From contig JAPLSI010000167.1 in NCBI GenBank assembly GCA_026398715.1, forward strand, positions 1 to 14,012: 14,012 bases of DNA, given 5' to 3'. Below, in pieces: positions 1 to 6,494 of the stretch. The stretch's first letter is position 1. Every line of letters starts with the position of its first letter. A program made the translations under genes and the position numbers. A model generated the notes under the pieces. The model saw nothing but the letters and a program-made list of their open reading frames with translations. It ran no database searches and was not told where the DNA came from. The DNA comes from Gammaproteobacteria bacterium. GTDB taxonomy: Bacteria; Pseudomonadota; Gammaproteobacteria; Xanthomonadales; Xanthomonadaceae.

Positions 1-1177
1 CGGCGCCTGTTCCCGCCGACCATTGCCAGCCTTGCGTGTTCTGGGCGAGGTCCGCGTCCACCAGCGTGTCCCAGAACCAGCGCGCGCCGTGGCTCCAGTG
101 ATAACGAAGGTTCTTGGTCAGGAAACTGGCGACCACCATGCGCACGCGGTTGTGCATCCATCCGGTATGCCACAGCTCGCGCATGCCCGCGTCCACCAGC
201 GGCACGCCAGTGCGACCCTGTTGCCAGCGCCGCAGCAGTTCCGGATCGGTTTGCGCCCAGCGAAAGCGCGCGAATTTCGGGCTGAGGTCCTGCCCGGTCG
301 TATGCGGATAGTGGAACAACAGGTGATGCGAGAACTCGCGCCAGCCCAGTTCGCTCAGGTAGTGGCCCAGGTCGATTTCGGGAATCGGCGGCTTGCGCGC
401 ATCGAGTACGTGGCGCGCGATCTGCCGTGGCGAAATCTCTCCGAAGTGCAGGTGTGGCGACAGCCGGGAGGTGCCGATGCGATCGGGGAAATTCCGCTGT
501 TCCTTGTAGCCGTGCGATGCGCCTTCGATGAACGCCTCGAGCAACTCGGCGGCCCCCGCTTCACCGGGTTGCCAGTCCGTCCAGAACGCCCTGTCCCAGG
601 GGATGTGCGGTTCGAGCCCGAGGGACTCTACCGTCAGGCTCTCCAGCCCATCTGGAATCCGCGGCAGGGACTCGGGACGCGATGTCGGCAGCTGGCCGGC
701 GACCCGCGCGACGGCATTCTTCCAGAAGGGCGTAAAGACCCGATATGGATCGCCGCCCAAGGTCGCGATGGTCCACGGTTCCACCAGCAGGGCGGCGTTG
801 CTGCTCTCCACCTGCAGTCCGCGCGCCTTCAGCGCGTCCTTCACCCGGGTGTCGCGGGCGATCGGTGCGGGTTCGTAAAGCCGGTTCCAATAAACGGCTT
901 CGGCGCCTGTCTCATCGATGAGCTTTTCGATTTCGGCCAGGCTATTGCCGCTGCGGATCAGCAGGCGGGATCCGAGCTTGCGCAGGTCCGCATCGAGCGA
1001 TCGCAACGAGCGCGCAAGCCAGGCGCAGGAGGCGCCGCCCGGCTGCCAGGGCGCGTCTTCGGCGGGCGCGTGCACGTACAGGGGGATCGGCGCGTGGCCG
1101 GCGTCCAGCGCCGCCTGCAGCGCAGGATTGTCGGCCAGCCGCAGGTCGCGGCGAAACCAGACGACGGCGTGCGACAT
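1..1177 (-). CDS. phrB: Deoxyribodipyrimidine photolyase, class I (3' end outside window)
   Basis: Flavoenzyme that uses light to split cyclobutane pyrimidine dimers in DNA. I translated 392 codons from the ATG at 1177; the frame stays open to the window edge, so roughly the last 80 residues are missing. The N-terminus has the photolyase signature VVWFRRDLRLADNPAL and then VYWNRLYEP, typical of the alpha/beta antenna-binding domain. The FAD-binding helical domain contains GMRELWHTGWMHNRVRM (near residues 330-345) and, at the edge, DADLAQNTQGWQWSAGTG, corresponding to the conserved NxxGWQWxxxTG stretch of E. coli PhrB. The ATG shares one base with the stop of the upstream SDR gene (TGATG), so translation is probably coupled. 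I cannot tell from sequence whether the antenna is a folate or a deazaflavin. Confidence 0.95.
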   Translation of the reverse strand, partial: MSHAVVWFRRDLRLADNPALQAALDAGHAPIPLYVHAPAEDAPWQPGGASCAWLARSLRSLDADLRKLGSRLLIRSGNSLAEIEKLIDETGAEAVYWNRLYEPAPIARDTRVKDALKARGLQVESSNAALLVEPWTIATLGGDPYRVFTPFWKNAVARVAGQLPTSRPESLPRIPDGLESLTVESLGLEPHIPWDRAFWTDWQPGEAGAAELLEAFIEGASHGYKEQRNFPDRIGTSRLSPHLHFGEISPRQIARHVLDARKPPIPEIDLGHYLSELGWREFSHHLLFHYPHTTGQDLSPKFARFRWAQTDPELLRRWQQGRTGVPLVDAGMRELWHTGWMHNRVRMVVASFLTKNLRYHWSHGARWFWDTLVDADLAQNTQGWQWSAGTGA

Positions 1178-1914
1178 CAACCCGCCTTCACGTACGGGCG
1201 AACTGCCGAGAAGCCGCCATCCAGGCCTATCACCTGGCCGGTGATCCAGCCCGCGGCATCGGACAACAGGAAGCCGGCAAGCGCGGCGGCATCGGCGACT
1301 TCACCGTGGCGGCCGAGCGGATACTGCGCGGAGACCTGTTTCACCGACGCATCGTTGGCGAGCATGCGCGTCGTCATCGGCGTGCGCATCAGGCCCGGTG
1401 CAATGCAATTCACGCGCAGGCCGAAGCCGGAAAAATCCGCAGCCAGCGAACGTGTCAGCGATTCGATGCCGCCTTTTGCGGCGGCGATGGCTGCGTGGTT
1501 GGCGACACCCGTCGCCGCGACCACGGAAGAAAACAGCAGCAGCGAGCCGCCCTGCTTCGCCGCGGCAAGCGCGGTGGCGTAGGCACGGGAAACGAAGAAG
1601 GCGGTGTCGAGATTGGCGGCCATCACCGCACGATACTGCGCTTCGCTGGTCCGGCCGATGGGCGCGATCAGCGAACTGCCCGCGCAATTGGCCACCGCGC
1701 CGGGCAGCCCACCAAAACGCGCCGTCGCAAACTCGATGGCCTGCTGGGCACCGGCCTCGGTGGAGACGTCCGCTTCCAGCGCGTCGGAGGTGTCGCCGTC
1801 GAGCCGGGAAACGTCGCGGCATACCCGCGCGACCTGCCAACCCTGGCCGGCCAGTTCGCGGGCAATGCCCTGGGCGACGCCGCTGCTGGCGCCGGTAATG
1901 AGAAGGGTCTTCAT
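1177..1914 (-). CDS. Atypical short-chain dehydrogenase/reductase (SDR) lacking the catalytic Tyr
   Basis: A 245-residue protein of classical SDR length with a Rossmann fold. Visible landmarks: TGASSGVAQGIA at 7-18 (nucleotide-binding loop, third glycine replaced by Ala14), Asp49, NCAG at 76-79 (usually NNAG), Asn101, Ser130, Lys147, VNCIAPGLMRTPM, and a GQVIGLDGG end motif. The YxxxK catalytic pair reads IAAAK: Ile143 stands where the proton-donating tyrosine should be, while Asn101, Ser130 and Lys147 are kept. The start is firm, because an in-frame TGA lies four codons upstream of the ATG; GGTGA about 8 bases upstream is a modest ribosome site. The stop overlaps the photolyase ATG, so both genes are probably one transcript. 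Substrate unknown. It may be a binding protein or an SDR with altered chemistry rather than an ordinary oxidoreductase. Confidence 0.88.
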   Translation of the reverse strand: MKTLLITGASSGVAQGIARELAGQGWQVARVCRDVSRLDGDTSDALEADVSTEAGAQQAIEFATARFGGLPGAVANCAGSSLIAPIGRTSEAQYRAVMAANLDTAFFVSRAYATALAAAKQGGSLLLFSSVVAATGVANHAAIAAAKGGIESLTRSLAADFSGFGLRVNCIAPGLMRTPMTTRMLANDASVKQVSAQYPLGRHGEVADAAALAGFLLSDAAGWITGQVIGLDGGFSAVRPYVKAG

Positions 1915-2038
1915 AGCGTGATTTCACCGCCCGGGCCGTACACGCACCGTGAACCCGGGGCATTACCTCCTGCACTGGCAACCGGCCATGCAGTCGCTAG
2001 CATGGCGTCGAGGCCATTCCGGGCCTGGAGCGCAAACC

Positions 2039-2233
2039 ATGAAGACCCTGCTGCTGTTCACCTGCTGGTGCATCCTGTTCGTGCTGGCCTGGCCACTGGC
2101 CCTGCTGGTGCTGGTGCTTGCGCCGATCGTGTGGCTGGTATCCATCCCGTTCCGGATCGTTGGCGTGGTGTTCGAGGGCATGATCGCGCTGGTGCGATCG
2201 TTGTTCATGCTGCCCGCGCGGATCCTTGGCTGA
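2039..2233 (+). CDS. Small hydrophobic membrane protein, 64 residues
   Basis: A short plus-strand gene whose product is almost entirely hydrophobic: one long membrane segment at about residues 4-35, then a second hydrophobic or amphipathic stretch at 37-60 ending PARILG. It has a Cys-Trp-Cys motif at 9-11, inside the first segment. I chose the ATG at 2039 because GGAG lies 8 bases upstream (2027-2030) and the protein then starts MKTLLLF; an earlier ATG at 1949 would add 30 residues of non-hydrophobic, coding-unlike sequence. A weak sigma70-like pair, CTGGCA (1975-1980) and TAGCAT (1998-2003) with a 17-base spacer, may drive it. I recall similar short proteins in Xanthomonadaceae but know no function. 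Its neighbours on both sides are transcribed the other way, so it is monocistronic. Confidence 0.75.
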   Translation: MKTLLLFTCWCILFVLAWPLALLVLVLAPIVWLVSIPFRIVGVVFEGMIALVRSLFMLPARILG

Positions 2234-2258
2234 GCCATCCGAAGGCGTCAGTCACTCG

Positions 2259-2287
2259 AAAAAAAAGCCCCGCCGAAGCGGGGCTTT
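2259..2287 (-). terminator. Intrinsic terminator of the cold-shock gene
   Basis: A perfect 10-base stem (2264-2273 with 2278-2287) closes a TTCG loop on the minus strand, the very stable C(UUCG)G tetraloop. On that strand the stem runs into eight T residues (2266 down to 2259). It lies 21 bases past the csp stop. Read on the plus strand the same hairpin has only a TTT tail, so it would be a poorer terminator for the 64-residue membrane protein gene ending at 2233, but may serve both. Confidence 0.93.
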
Positions 2288-2308
2288 CGCATTGCATTGG
2301 CGACGGGT

Positions 2309-2515
2309 CTAGCCGACGGGCGAAACGTTTGCAGCCTGCTTGCCCTTCGGTCCCTGCACGACTTCAAAACTCACGTGCTGGCCTTCCTTCAATGACCGGA
2401 AGCCGGTGGACGCGATGGCCGAAAAATGCACGAAGATGTCTTCGCTGCCGTCTTCCGGCGAAATGAAGCCAAAGCCCTTGGCGTCGTTGAACCACTTTAC
2501 GGTGCCGTTGCTCAT
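2309..2515 (-). CDS. CspA-family cold-shock / RNA-chaperone protein
   Basis: A 68-residue single cold-shock domain, the usual CspA length. It carries both nucleic-acid-binding motifs, KGFGFI (RNP1, near 13-18) and DIFVHF (RNP2, near 26-31), and begins with the typical GTVKWFND. Such proteins bind single-stranded RNA and DNA and melt secondary structure; paralogues may be cold-induced or constitutive, which this sequence alone does not decide. The ATG at 2515 has GAGGT 5 bases upstream (2521-2525). The gene has its own promoter, a leader of about 110 bases and a strong terminator, so it is probably a separate transcription unit downstream of nagZ-hpt-mtnP. Confidence 0.95.
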   Translation of the reverse strand: MSNGTVKWFNDAKGFGFISPEDGSEDIFVHFSAIASTGFRSLKEGQHVSFEVVQGPKGKQAANVSPVG

Positions 2516-2628
2516 GTACTACCTCGATAGCGGACGGACGGGCACTCCCGGCGTCCTGCCTCCCGCGGCACTTGCGCGTCCTGCGCGGCGGAGTGCGACG
2601 GCCTCAGGGTGACATCGGTCGCGTGCGC
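2516..2628 (-). promoter_or_regulatory. Long structured 5' leader of the cold-shock gene
   Basis: The predicted transcript has about 113 untranslated bases before the csp ATG, with the ribosome site at its very end. A long-range stem pairs 2590-2596 with 2542-2548 (GCACTCC with GGAGTGC, 7 bases). Between its arms lies a 9-base direct repeat GCGTCCTGC, written on the plus strand at 2551-2559 and 2576-2584. Long folded leaders act as temperature sensors in some csp mRNAs; here a regulatory role is inference from length and pairing only. Confidence 0.45.
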
Positions 2629-2634
2629 GGCCCG

Positions 2635-2664
2635 ATTATGTACAAGCAACCCTTGGCTTGACAA
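2635..2664 (-). promoter_or_regulatory. Sigma70-type promoter of the cold-shock gene
   Basis: On the minus strand TTGTCA (2664-2659) and CATAAT (2640-2635) are separated by 18 bases; each hexamer differs from consensus at one base. The -35 box lies just after the mtnP stop (2676). Transcription would start near 2628, leaving a leader of roughly 110 bases. Confidence 0.7.
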
Positions 2665-2675
2665 TCACCGGCCGC

Positions 2676-3437
2676 CTACTGCCGCAGCAGGGCTTCCAGC
2701 AGGCGCGGCAGGTCGGCCGTGGCCGCCTCCACGTTGGCCAGGACTTCGTCCAGGGTGATCTCCGGGGCGGGCGCGCCCAGCGCTTCCACGCCGCAGCCCG
2801 CGGCCCAGTTGGCCACCAGCGCCAGGCAGGCGTAGTCGAGTTCCATTTCGCGGGCCAGGCCGGCCTCGGGCATGCCGGTCATGCCGACCAGGTCGCAGCC
2901 ATCGCGGCGCATGCGGGCGATTTCGGCGCGGGTTTCAAGGCGCGGGCCCTGCGTGGCGCCGTAGCAGCCGCTATCAAGCACCTCGATGCCGGCGGTCGCC
3001 GCGGCGCGGAGGACTGCGGTGCGCAACGAGGGCGTGTAGGGTTCGCCGAAATCCACATGCAGTACCGGCGTTCCGGGCTCCTCGCAGATGGTGCTGATGC
3101 GGCCCCAGGTGTAGTCGATGATCTGGTCGGGAACCGCGATGACGCGCGGGCCGCAGGCGGGCGTGATGCCGCCGACGGCATTGATGGCCAGCACGCGCTT
3201 TGCGCCCAGGTCGACCAGCCGGCGCAGGTTGGCGCGGTAGTTCACCTGGTGCGGCGGCACTGAATGGCCCTCGCCATGGCGGGCCATGAAGGCCACGCGG
3301 CGCCCGGCGATCAGGCCGACGCGCACCGGCGCAGACGGTGTTCCGAACACGGTGTCGCCTTCCAGCGTTGCCACCGATTCCATCGCGGCCAGCTTGTAAA
3401 GGCCGGTGCCGCCGATGATTGCGAGGTCAATGGCCAA
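2676..3437 (-). CDS. mtnP: S-methyl-5'-thioinosine phosphorylase (MTAP/PNP family)
   Basis: A 253-residue enzyme of the trimeric PNP/MTAP family, which splits methylthio-nucleosides with phosphate into a free base and methylthioribose-1-phosphate. Seen: IIGGTGLY at 7-14 and RHGEGH at 53-58 (phosphate site), NYRANL, NAVGGI, CYGATQGPRLET at 158-169, GMTGMPEA at 185-192. The purine-site segment reads VANWAAGC with Asn210 where human MTAP has Asp, which favours a 6-oxopurine and hence methylthioinosine, as for Pseudomonas aeruginosa PA3004. I place the start at the TTG at 3437, directly before AIDLAIIGG; upstream codons in this frame only mirror the end of hpt. The start overlaps hpt by 11 bases, so expression is coupled. 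A methylthioadenosine substrate is not excluded. Confidence 0.88.
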   Translation of the reverse strand: MAIDLAIIGGTGLYKLAAMESVATLEGDTVFGTPSAPVRVGLIAGRRVAFMARHGEGHSVPPHQVNYRANLRRLVDLGAKRVLAINAVGGITPACGPRVIAVPDQIIDYTWGRISTICEEPGTPVLHVDFGEPYTPSLRTAVLRAAATAGIEVLDSGCYGATQGPRLETRAEIARMRRDGCDLVGMTGMPEAGLAREMELDYACLALVANWAAGCGVEALGAPAPEITLDEVLANVEAATADLPRLLEALLRQ

Positions 3438-3969
3438 GGGCGTAGATGCCTGGCAGGTTGCGGCCTTGTTCGTAGTAGTCCATGCCGTAGCCATAGACGT
3501 AGCGATCAGGCACTTCCAGCGCGATGTAGTCGGCGTCGATGCCTTCCACGCGGCGGTCGTGGTTCTTGACGCACATCACCGCGATGCGGATGTCGGCAGC
3601 GCCCTGGTCTTCGCACCAGTTGCGCACGGCCTTCAGCGTGTGTCCCTCGTCGAGGATGTCGTCGGCGATGATCACGCGGCGGCCCTCCAGGGGCGTGGCC
3701 GGACGATGCAGCCAGGCCAGGCCCGAGCCGGTAAGCGCGCCGCGATAGCGCGTGGCATGCAGGTAGTCGAATTCCACGTCGAAGCCCAGCTCGAGCGACA
3801 AGCGCGAGGAAAACAACATGCCGCCATGCATCAGCGTCAGGTAAAGCGGACGCGTGCCGGCATAGTCTTTGCGGATGTCCGCCGCGATCCGCGCGATGGC
3901 GACCTCGATCTGGATTTCATCGAACAGGCGGTCGGAATGCTTAAGCGCGGTCGCAAGATCGTTGGTCAT
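3427..3969 (-). CDS. hpt: Hypoxanthine-guanine phosphoribosyltransferase
   Basis: A 180-residue type I phosphoribosyltransferase that joins hypoxanthine or guanine to PRPP, giving IMP or GMP in the cytoplasm. The PRPP loop is VIIADDILDEGHTL at 99-112, with the acidic pair Asp103-Asp104 and Asp107 as the likely base; LMHGGM (46-51) fits the pyrophosphate-binding loop, and VPDRYVYGYGMDY holds the purine-stacking aromatic region. The ATG at 3969 is separated from the nagZ stop by one base (TGACATG); longer starts would read into nagZ in a non-coding frame. The 3' end overlaps mtnP. Placement before a methylthio-nucleoside phosphorylase suggests that hypoxanthine released by that enzyme is captured here. 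Confidence 0.93.
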   Translation of the reverse strand: MTNDLATALKHSDRLFDEIQIEVAIARIAADIRKDYAGTRPLYLTLMHGGMLFSSRLSLELGFDVEFDYLHATRYRGALTGSGLAWLHRPATPLEGRRVIIADDILDEGHTLKAVRNWCEDQGAADIRIAVMCVKNHDRRVEGIDADYIALEVPDRYVYGYGMDYYEQGRNLPGIYALGH

Positions 3970-3970
3970 G

Positions 3971-4981
3971 TCAGGCCACCTTGAAGTCGGGGCCGCCCAG
4001 GGCGGCGCGTGCACCATCGTAACGCGCCTCGGCCAGCAGGCCGTCCCAGCCGCAGGCGCCCCGCCCCATCAGCGAAACCAGTGTCGCGGTGTTGGACATG
4101 GGCCGGCGGTCCATCGCTGCCAAGGAATCGGCCACCAGCACCGGCGGGCAGACCAGAACGACATCGCAACCGGCGTCGAGGTGCGCGTCGATGCGCGCGG
4201 CAACGCCACCTGCCGATTCCGCTGCGGCCATGCCGATGTCGTCGCTGAAGATGACGCCGCGAAAACCCATTTCGCCACGCAGGATTTCATTCATCCAGCG
4301 CGGCGAATAACCCGCCGGTTCCGGCGCCACCGCAGGATAGATCACGTGCGCCATCATCACTGCGTCGGCGCCGGCATCGATGCCGGCCACGAAGGGCAGC
4401 AGGTCTTCCTGGCGCAGCACGTCCAGGGTGCGCGGATCGATCGCTTCGTCGAAATGCGTGTCTTCCAGGACAGAACCGTGGCCCGGGAAATGCTTGAGCG
4501 TGGCGGCCATGCCGGCCGAATGCATGCCGCGCACGTAGGCGCGCGTGAGTTCGCCGACGATGGCGGGCTCGGCATGGAAAGCGCGGTTGCCGATGGCCAG
4601 GTTGCCGCGACCCAGGTCGACCACGGGCGCGAAGCTCAGGTCCACGCCGGTGGCGCGGATTTCGCTGGCCATCAGCCAGGCGTGTTCTTCGGCGAGCTTC
4701 ATCGCGGCTTCCCGATCGCGCAGGTAAAGCGCGCCGAAATTCTCGAGCGGCGGCAGATCGGCGTAACCGTCGCGGAAGCGCTGCACTCGGCCGCCTTCCT
4801 GGTCCACGCAAATCAGTTGCGGGCGCGGCGCGGCGGCGCGGATGGATTCGGTCAGTTCAGCGACCTGCGTGCGCGACTCGAAGTTGCGGCTGAACAGGAT
4901 GACGCCGGCGCAGCCCGGATGCTGCAGCCACTCGCGCTCGTGCGGGGCCAGTTCCTTTCCAGCGATTCCAATCACCAACAT
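3971..4981 (-). CDS. nagZ: Beta-N-acetylglucosaminidase of muropeptide recycling
   Basis: A 336-residue glycoside hydrolase family 3 enzyme that removes GlcNAc from anhydro-muropeptides in the cytoplasm during cell-wall recycling; in several gammaproteobacteria this step feeds AmpC beta-lactamase induction. Seen: VDQEGGRVQR at 59-68, KHFPGHGSVLEDTH at 163-176 with the mobile-loop Asp174/His176 pair of NagZ, and FSDDIGM at 245-251 with the expected nucleophile Asp247. No signal peptide. I chose ATG 4981 over a TTG at 4987 because GGAG at 4990-4993 is 8 bases from the ATG but only 2 from the TTG. It is the first gene of nagZ-hpt-mtnP, with a one-base gap to hpt. Confidence 0.95.
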   Translation of the reverse strand: MLVIGIAGKELAPHEREWLQHPGCAGVILFSRNFESRTQVAELTESIRAAAPRPQLICVDQEGGRVQRFRDGYADLPPLENFGALYLRDREAAMKLAEEHAWLMASEIRATGVDLSFAPVVDLGRGNLAIGNRAFHAEPAIVGELTRAYVRGMHSAGMAATLKHFPGHGSVLEDTHFDEAIDPRTLDVLRQEDLLPFVAGIDAGADAVMMAHVIYPAVAPEPAGYSPRWMNEILRGEMGFRGVIFSDDIGMAAAESAGGVAARIDAHLDAGCDVVLVCPPVLVADSLAAMDRRPMSNTATLVSLMGRGACGWDGLLAEARYDGARAALGGPDFKVA

Positions 4982-5001
4982 CCGCAAGTCTCCATCAGGG
5001 T

Positions 5002-5032
5002 GCCGGCCACGGCCGGCCAGTTTCCGATTGTA
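5002..5032 (-). promoter_or_regulatory. Possible nagZ operon promoter element and leader hairpin
   Basis: In the 103-base gap between rlmD and nagZ, the minus strand has TACAAT (5032-5027), close to a -10 box, but I find no convincing -35 at 16-18 bases. Just downstream is a GC-only inverted repeat (5002-5008 with 5011-5017, two-base centre) that would form a hairpin in the nagZ leader, about 20 bases before the start codon. It has no T-run, so it is not a terminator. Confidence 0.35.
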
Positions 5033-5084
5033 ATACCGCCCATGGGCAAGCCAGCCCCGGACACGCGATGTCGCCGGTTTCCGT

Positions 5085-6416
5085 TCACTTCTCGAACAGG
5101 GCGATGGATTCCACGTGCGCGGTCTGCGGGAACATGTCCATCGCGCCCGCAGCCACCAGGCGGTAGCCGCGTTCGGTAACCAGGAAGCCGGCGTCGCGGG
5201 CCAGCGAGCCGGGGTGGCAGGACACGTAGACGATCCGGCGGATGCCCTTCAGCGGCAGCTGCGCCAGCACTTCGGCGGCGCCCGCACGTGGCGGGTCGAT
5301 CAGCAACTTGTCGAAGCCCAGCTTCATCCACGGCTCGGACGCCACGTCCTTGGCCAGGTCCGCCGCATGGAACTCGACGTTGCCCAGGCCGTTGCGGACG
5401 GCATTCTCGCGGGCACGGGCAATCAGGCCGGCATCGCCTTCCACGCCGACCACCTGGCCCGCGCGGCGCGCAAGCGGCAGGGTGAAGTTGCCCAGGCCGC
5501 AGAACAGGTCGAGCACCCGGTCGGTGGGTTGCGGATCGAGCAACTCCATTGCCCGGGCGATCATCTTCTGGTTGAGCCCGGCATTGACCTGGATGAAGTC
5601 CAGCGGCCTGAAGGCCAGGCTGAGGTCGAAGCCGGGAATCGGGAATTCCAGCGCGAGTTGTTCCGGCCACAGCGGCTGCACCGAATCCACGCCGCCGGGC
5701 TGCAGGAGCACGGCGAATCCGCTCGACTGGGCAAATTCACGCAGGCGTTGCACGTCGAGGTCGCCCAACGGCTCGAGATGGCGGAATACCAGCGCGACCG
5801 GTCCGTCGCCGGCGATGAATTCGATCTGCGGGATGCTGCGCTTCGCGTCGAGGCTTTCGACTACGGCGGCCAGTTCCGGAATGCGCATGCCCAGTTCCGG
5901 CAGGATGGTGTGGCACTCGCGAAGTTCGGCGACGAAGCGCGGATTCAACTCGCGAAAGCCGATGACGACGCGGTCCTTCTTCTCGACGAATCGCACCGAG
6001 AAGCGTCCCTTGCGGCGATAGCCCCAGGCTGCGTCCACCAGCGCTTCCAGCATGCGACCAGGCTGCACGTGGCCGATGCGCGCCAGGTTTTCCTCCAGCA
6101 CGTGTTGCTTGGCGGCGATCTGCTTGTCCTGGTCGAGGTGCTGCAGCACGCAGCCGGCGCAGACGCCGAAGTGCGGGCAGCGCGGCTGCACACGGTCCGG
6201 CGACGCCTTCAATACTTCGATCGTCTCGCCTTCATCGAAGTTGCGATTGCGACCGGTCTGCTTGACCCGGACCGTCTCGCCGGGCAATGCGCCGGTGACG
6301 AATACGGCCTTGCCGTCCAGTCGCCCGACGCCACGACCGTCATGCAGCAGGTCGGTGATGTCGAGTTCGAATTCGCGATTGATCTTGGTGCGGGATCGGG
6401 CCACGGGTTTCTGCAA
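5085..6416 (-). CDS. rlmD: 23S rRNA (uracil-1939-C5)-methyltransferase RlmD
   Basis: A 443-residue SAM-dependent enzyme that makes m5U1939 in 23S rRNA. In order: N-terminal TRAM domain (about 12-70); iron-sulfur cysteines Cys80, Cys86, Cys89 (CPHFGVCAGC) and Cys168; central domain; C-terminal Rossmann methyltransferase with LDLFCGLGNF at 302-311, DPPRAG at 374-379, catalytic Cys400 (YVSCHPG) and base Glu436 (HVES). It aligns along its length with E. coli RlmD, including DFIQVNAG. There is no ATG at the N-terminus. TTG at 6416 is the first usable codon and GTG at 6404 the alternative; neither has a good Shine-Dalgarno. The TTG lies only two bases beyond the T-run of the upstream terminator, an odd start context. 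Confidence 0.95.
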   Translation of the reverse strand: MQKPVARSRTKINREFELDITDLLHDGRGVGRLDGKAVFVTGALPGETVRVKQTGRNRNFDEGETIEVLKASPDRVQPRCPHFGVCAGCVLQHLDQDKQIAAKQHVLEENLARIGHVQPGRMLEALVDAAWGYRRKGRFSVRFVEKKDRVVIGFRELNPRFVAELRECHTILPELGMRIPELAAVVESLDAKRSIPQIEFIAGDGPVALVFRHLEPLGDLDVQRLREFAQSSGFAVLLQPGGVDSVQPLWPEQLALEFPIPGFDLSLAFRPLDFIQVNAGLNQKMIARAMELLDPQPTDRVLDLFCGLGNFTLPLARRAGQVVGVEGDAGLIARARENAVRNGLGNVEFHAADLAKDVASEPWMKLGFDKLLIDPPRAGAAEVLAQLPLKGIRRIVYVSCHPGSLARDAGFLVTERGYRLVAAGAMDMFPQTAHVESIALFEK

Positions 6417-6418
6417 TC

Positions 6419-6453
6419 AAAAAGGGCCGCGGATTGTCTCAAATCCGCGGCCC
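6419..6453 (-). terminator. Intrinsic terminator after the DUF1318 lipoprotein gene
   Basis: A perfect 12-base stem (6424-6435 with 6442-6453) and a 6-base loop, followed on the minus strand by five T residues (6423-6419). It lies about 40 bases past the stop of the DUF1318 gene and two bases before the rlmD TTG, so it could also act as an attenuator for rlmD. Confidence 0.88.
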
Positions 6454-6494
6454 CCGGGGTTAATCCATCTTGGGCCGCGCAGGCCCTGGCTGGC

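Noticed and set aside
23..1582. Long plus-strand open frame (519 codons) opposite the photolyase and SDR genes
   Set aside because: It is antisense to two genes with clear family motifs, spans both of them, and its translation is Arg/Gln/Ala-rich without any recognisable domain; such frames are common in GC-rich DNA.
1961..1971. AGGAGGT followed by ATG on the minus strand upstream of the SDR gene
   Set aside because: The ATG is only one base from the AGGAGGT, too close for initiation, and it opens a frame out of phase with the SDR that has no protein-like composition. The real SDR start has an in-frame stop just upstream.
1975..1991. Possible sigma54 promoter (GG and GC elements) upstream of the 64-residue membrane protein gene
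   Set aside because: The GG and GC are 11 bases apart rather than the required 10, and the flanking consensus is poor.
4979..4987. TTG at 4987 as the nagZ start
   Set aside because: The GGAG ribosome site would be only two bases away; ATG 4981 has an 8-base spacing and gives the usual NagZ N-terminus.
5002..5017. GCCGGCC inverted repeat as an rlmD or nagZ terminator
   Set aside because: No T-run follows it on either strand, and it lies in the nagZ leader rather than after a gene end in the direction needed.
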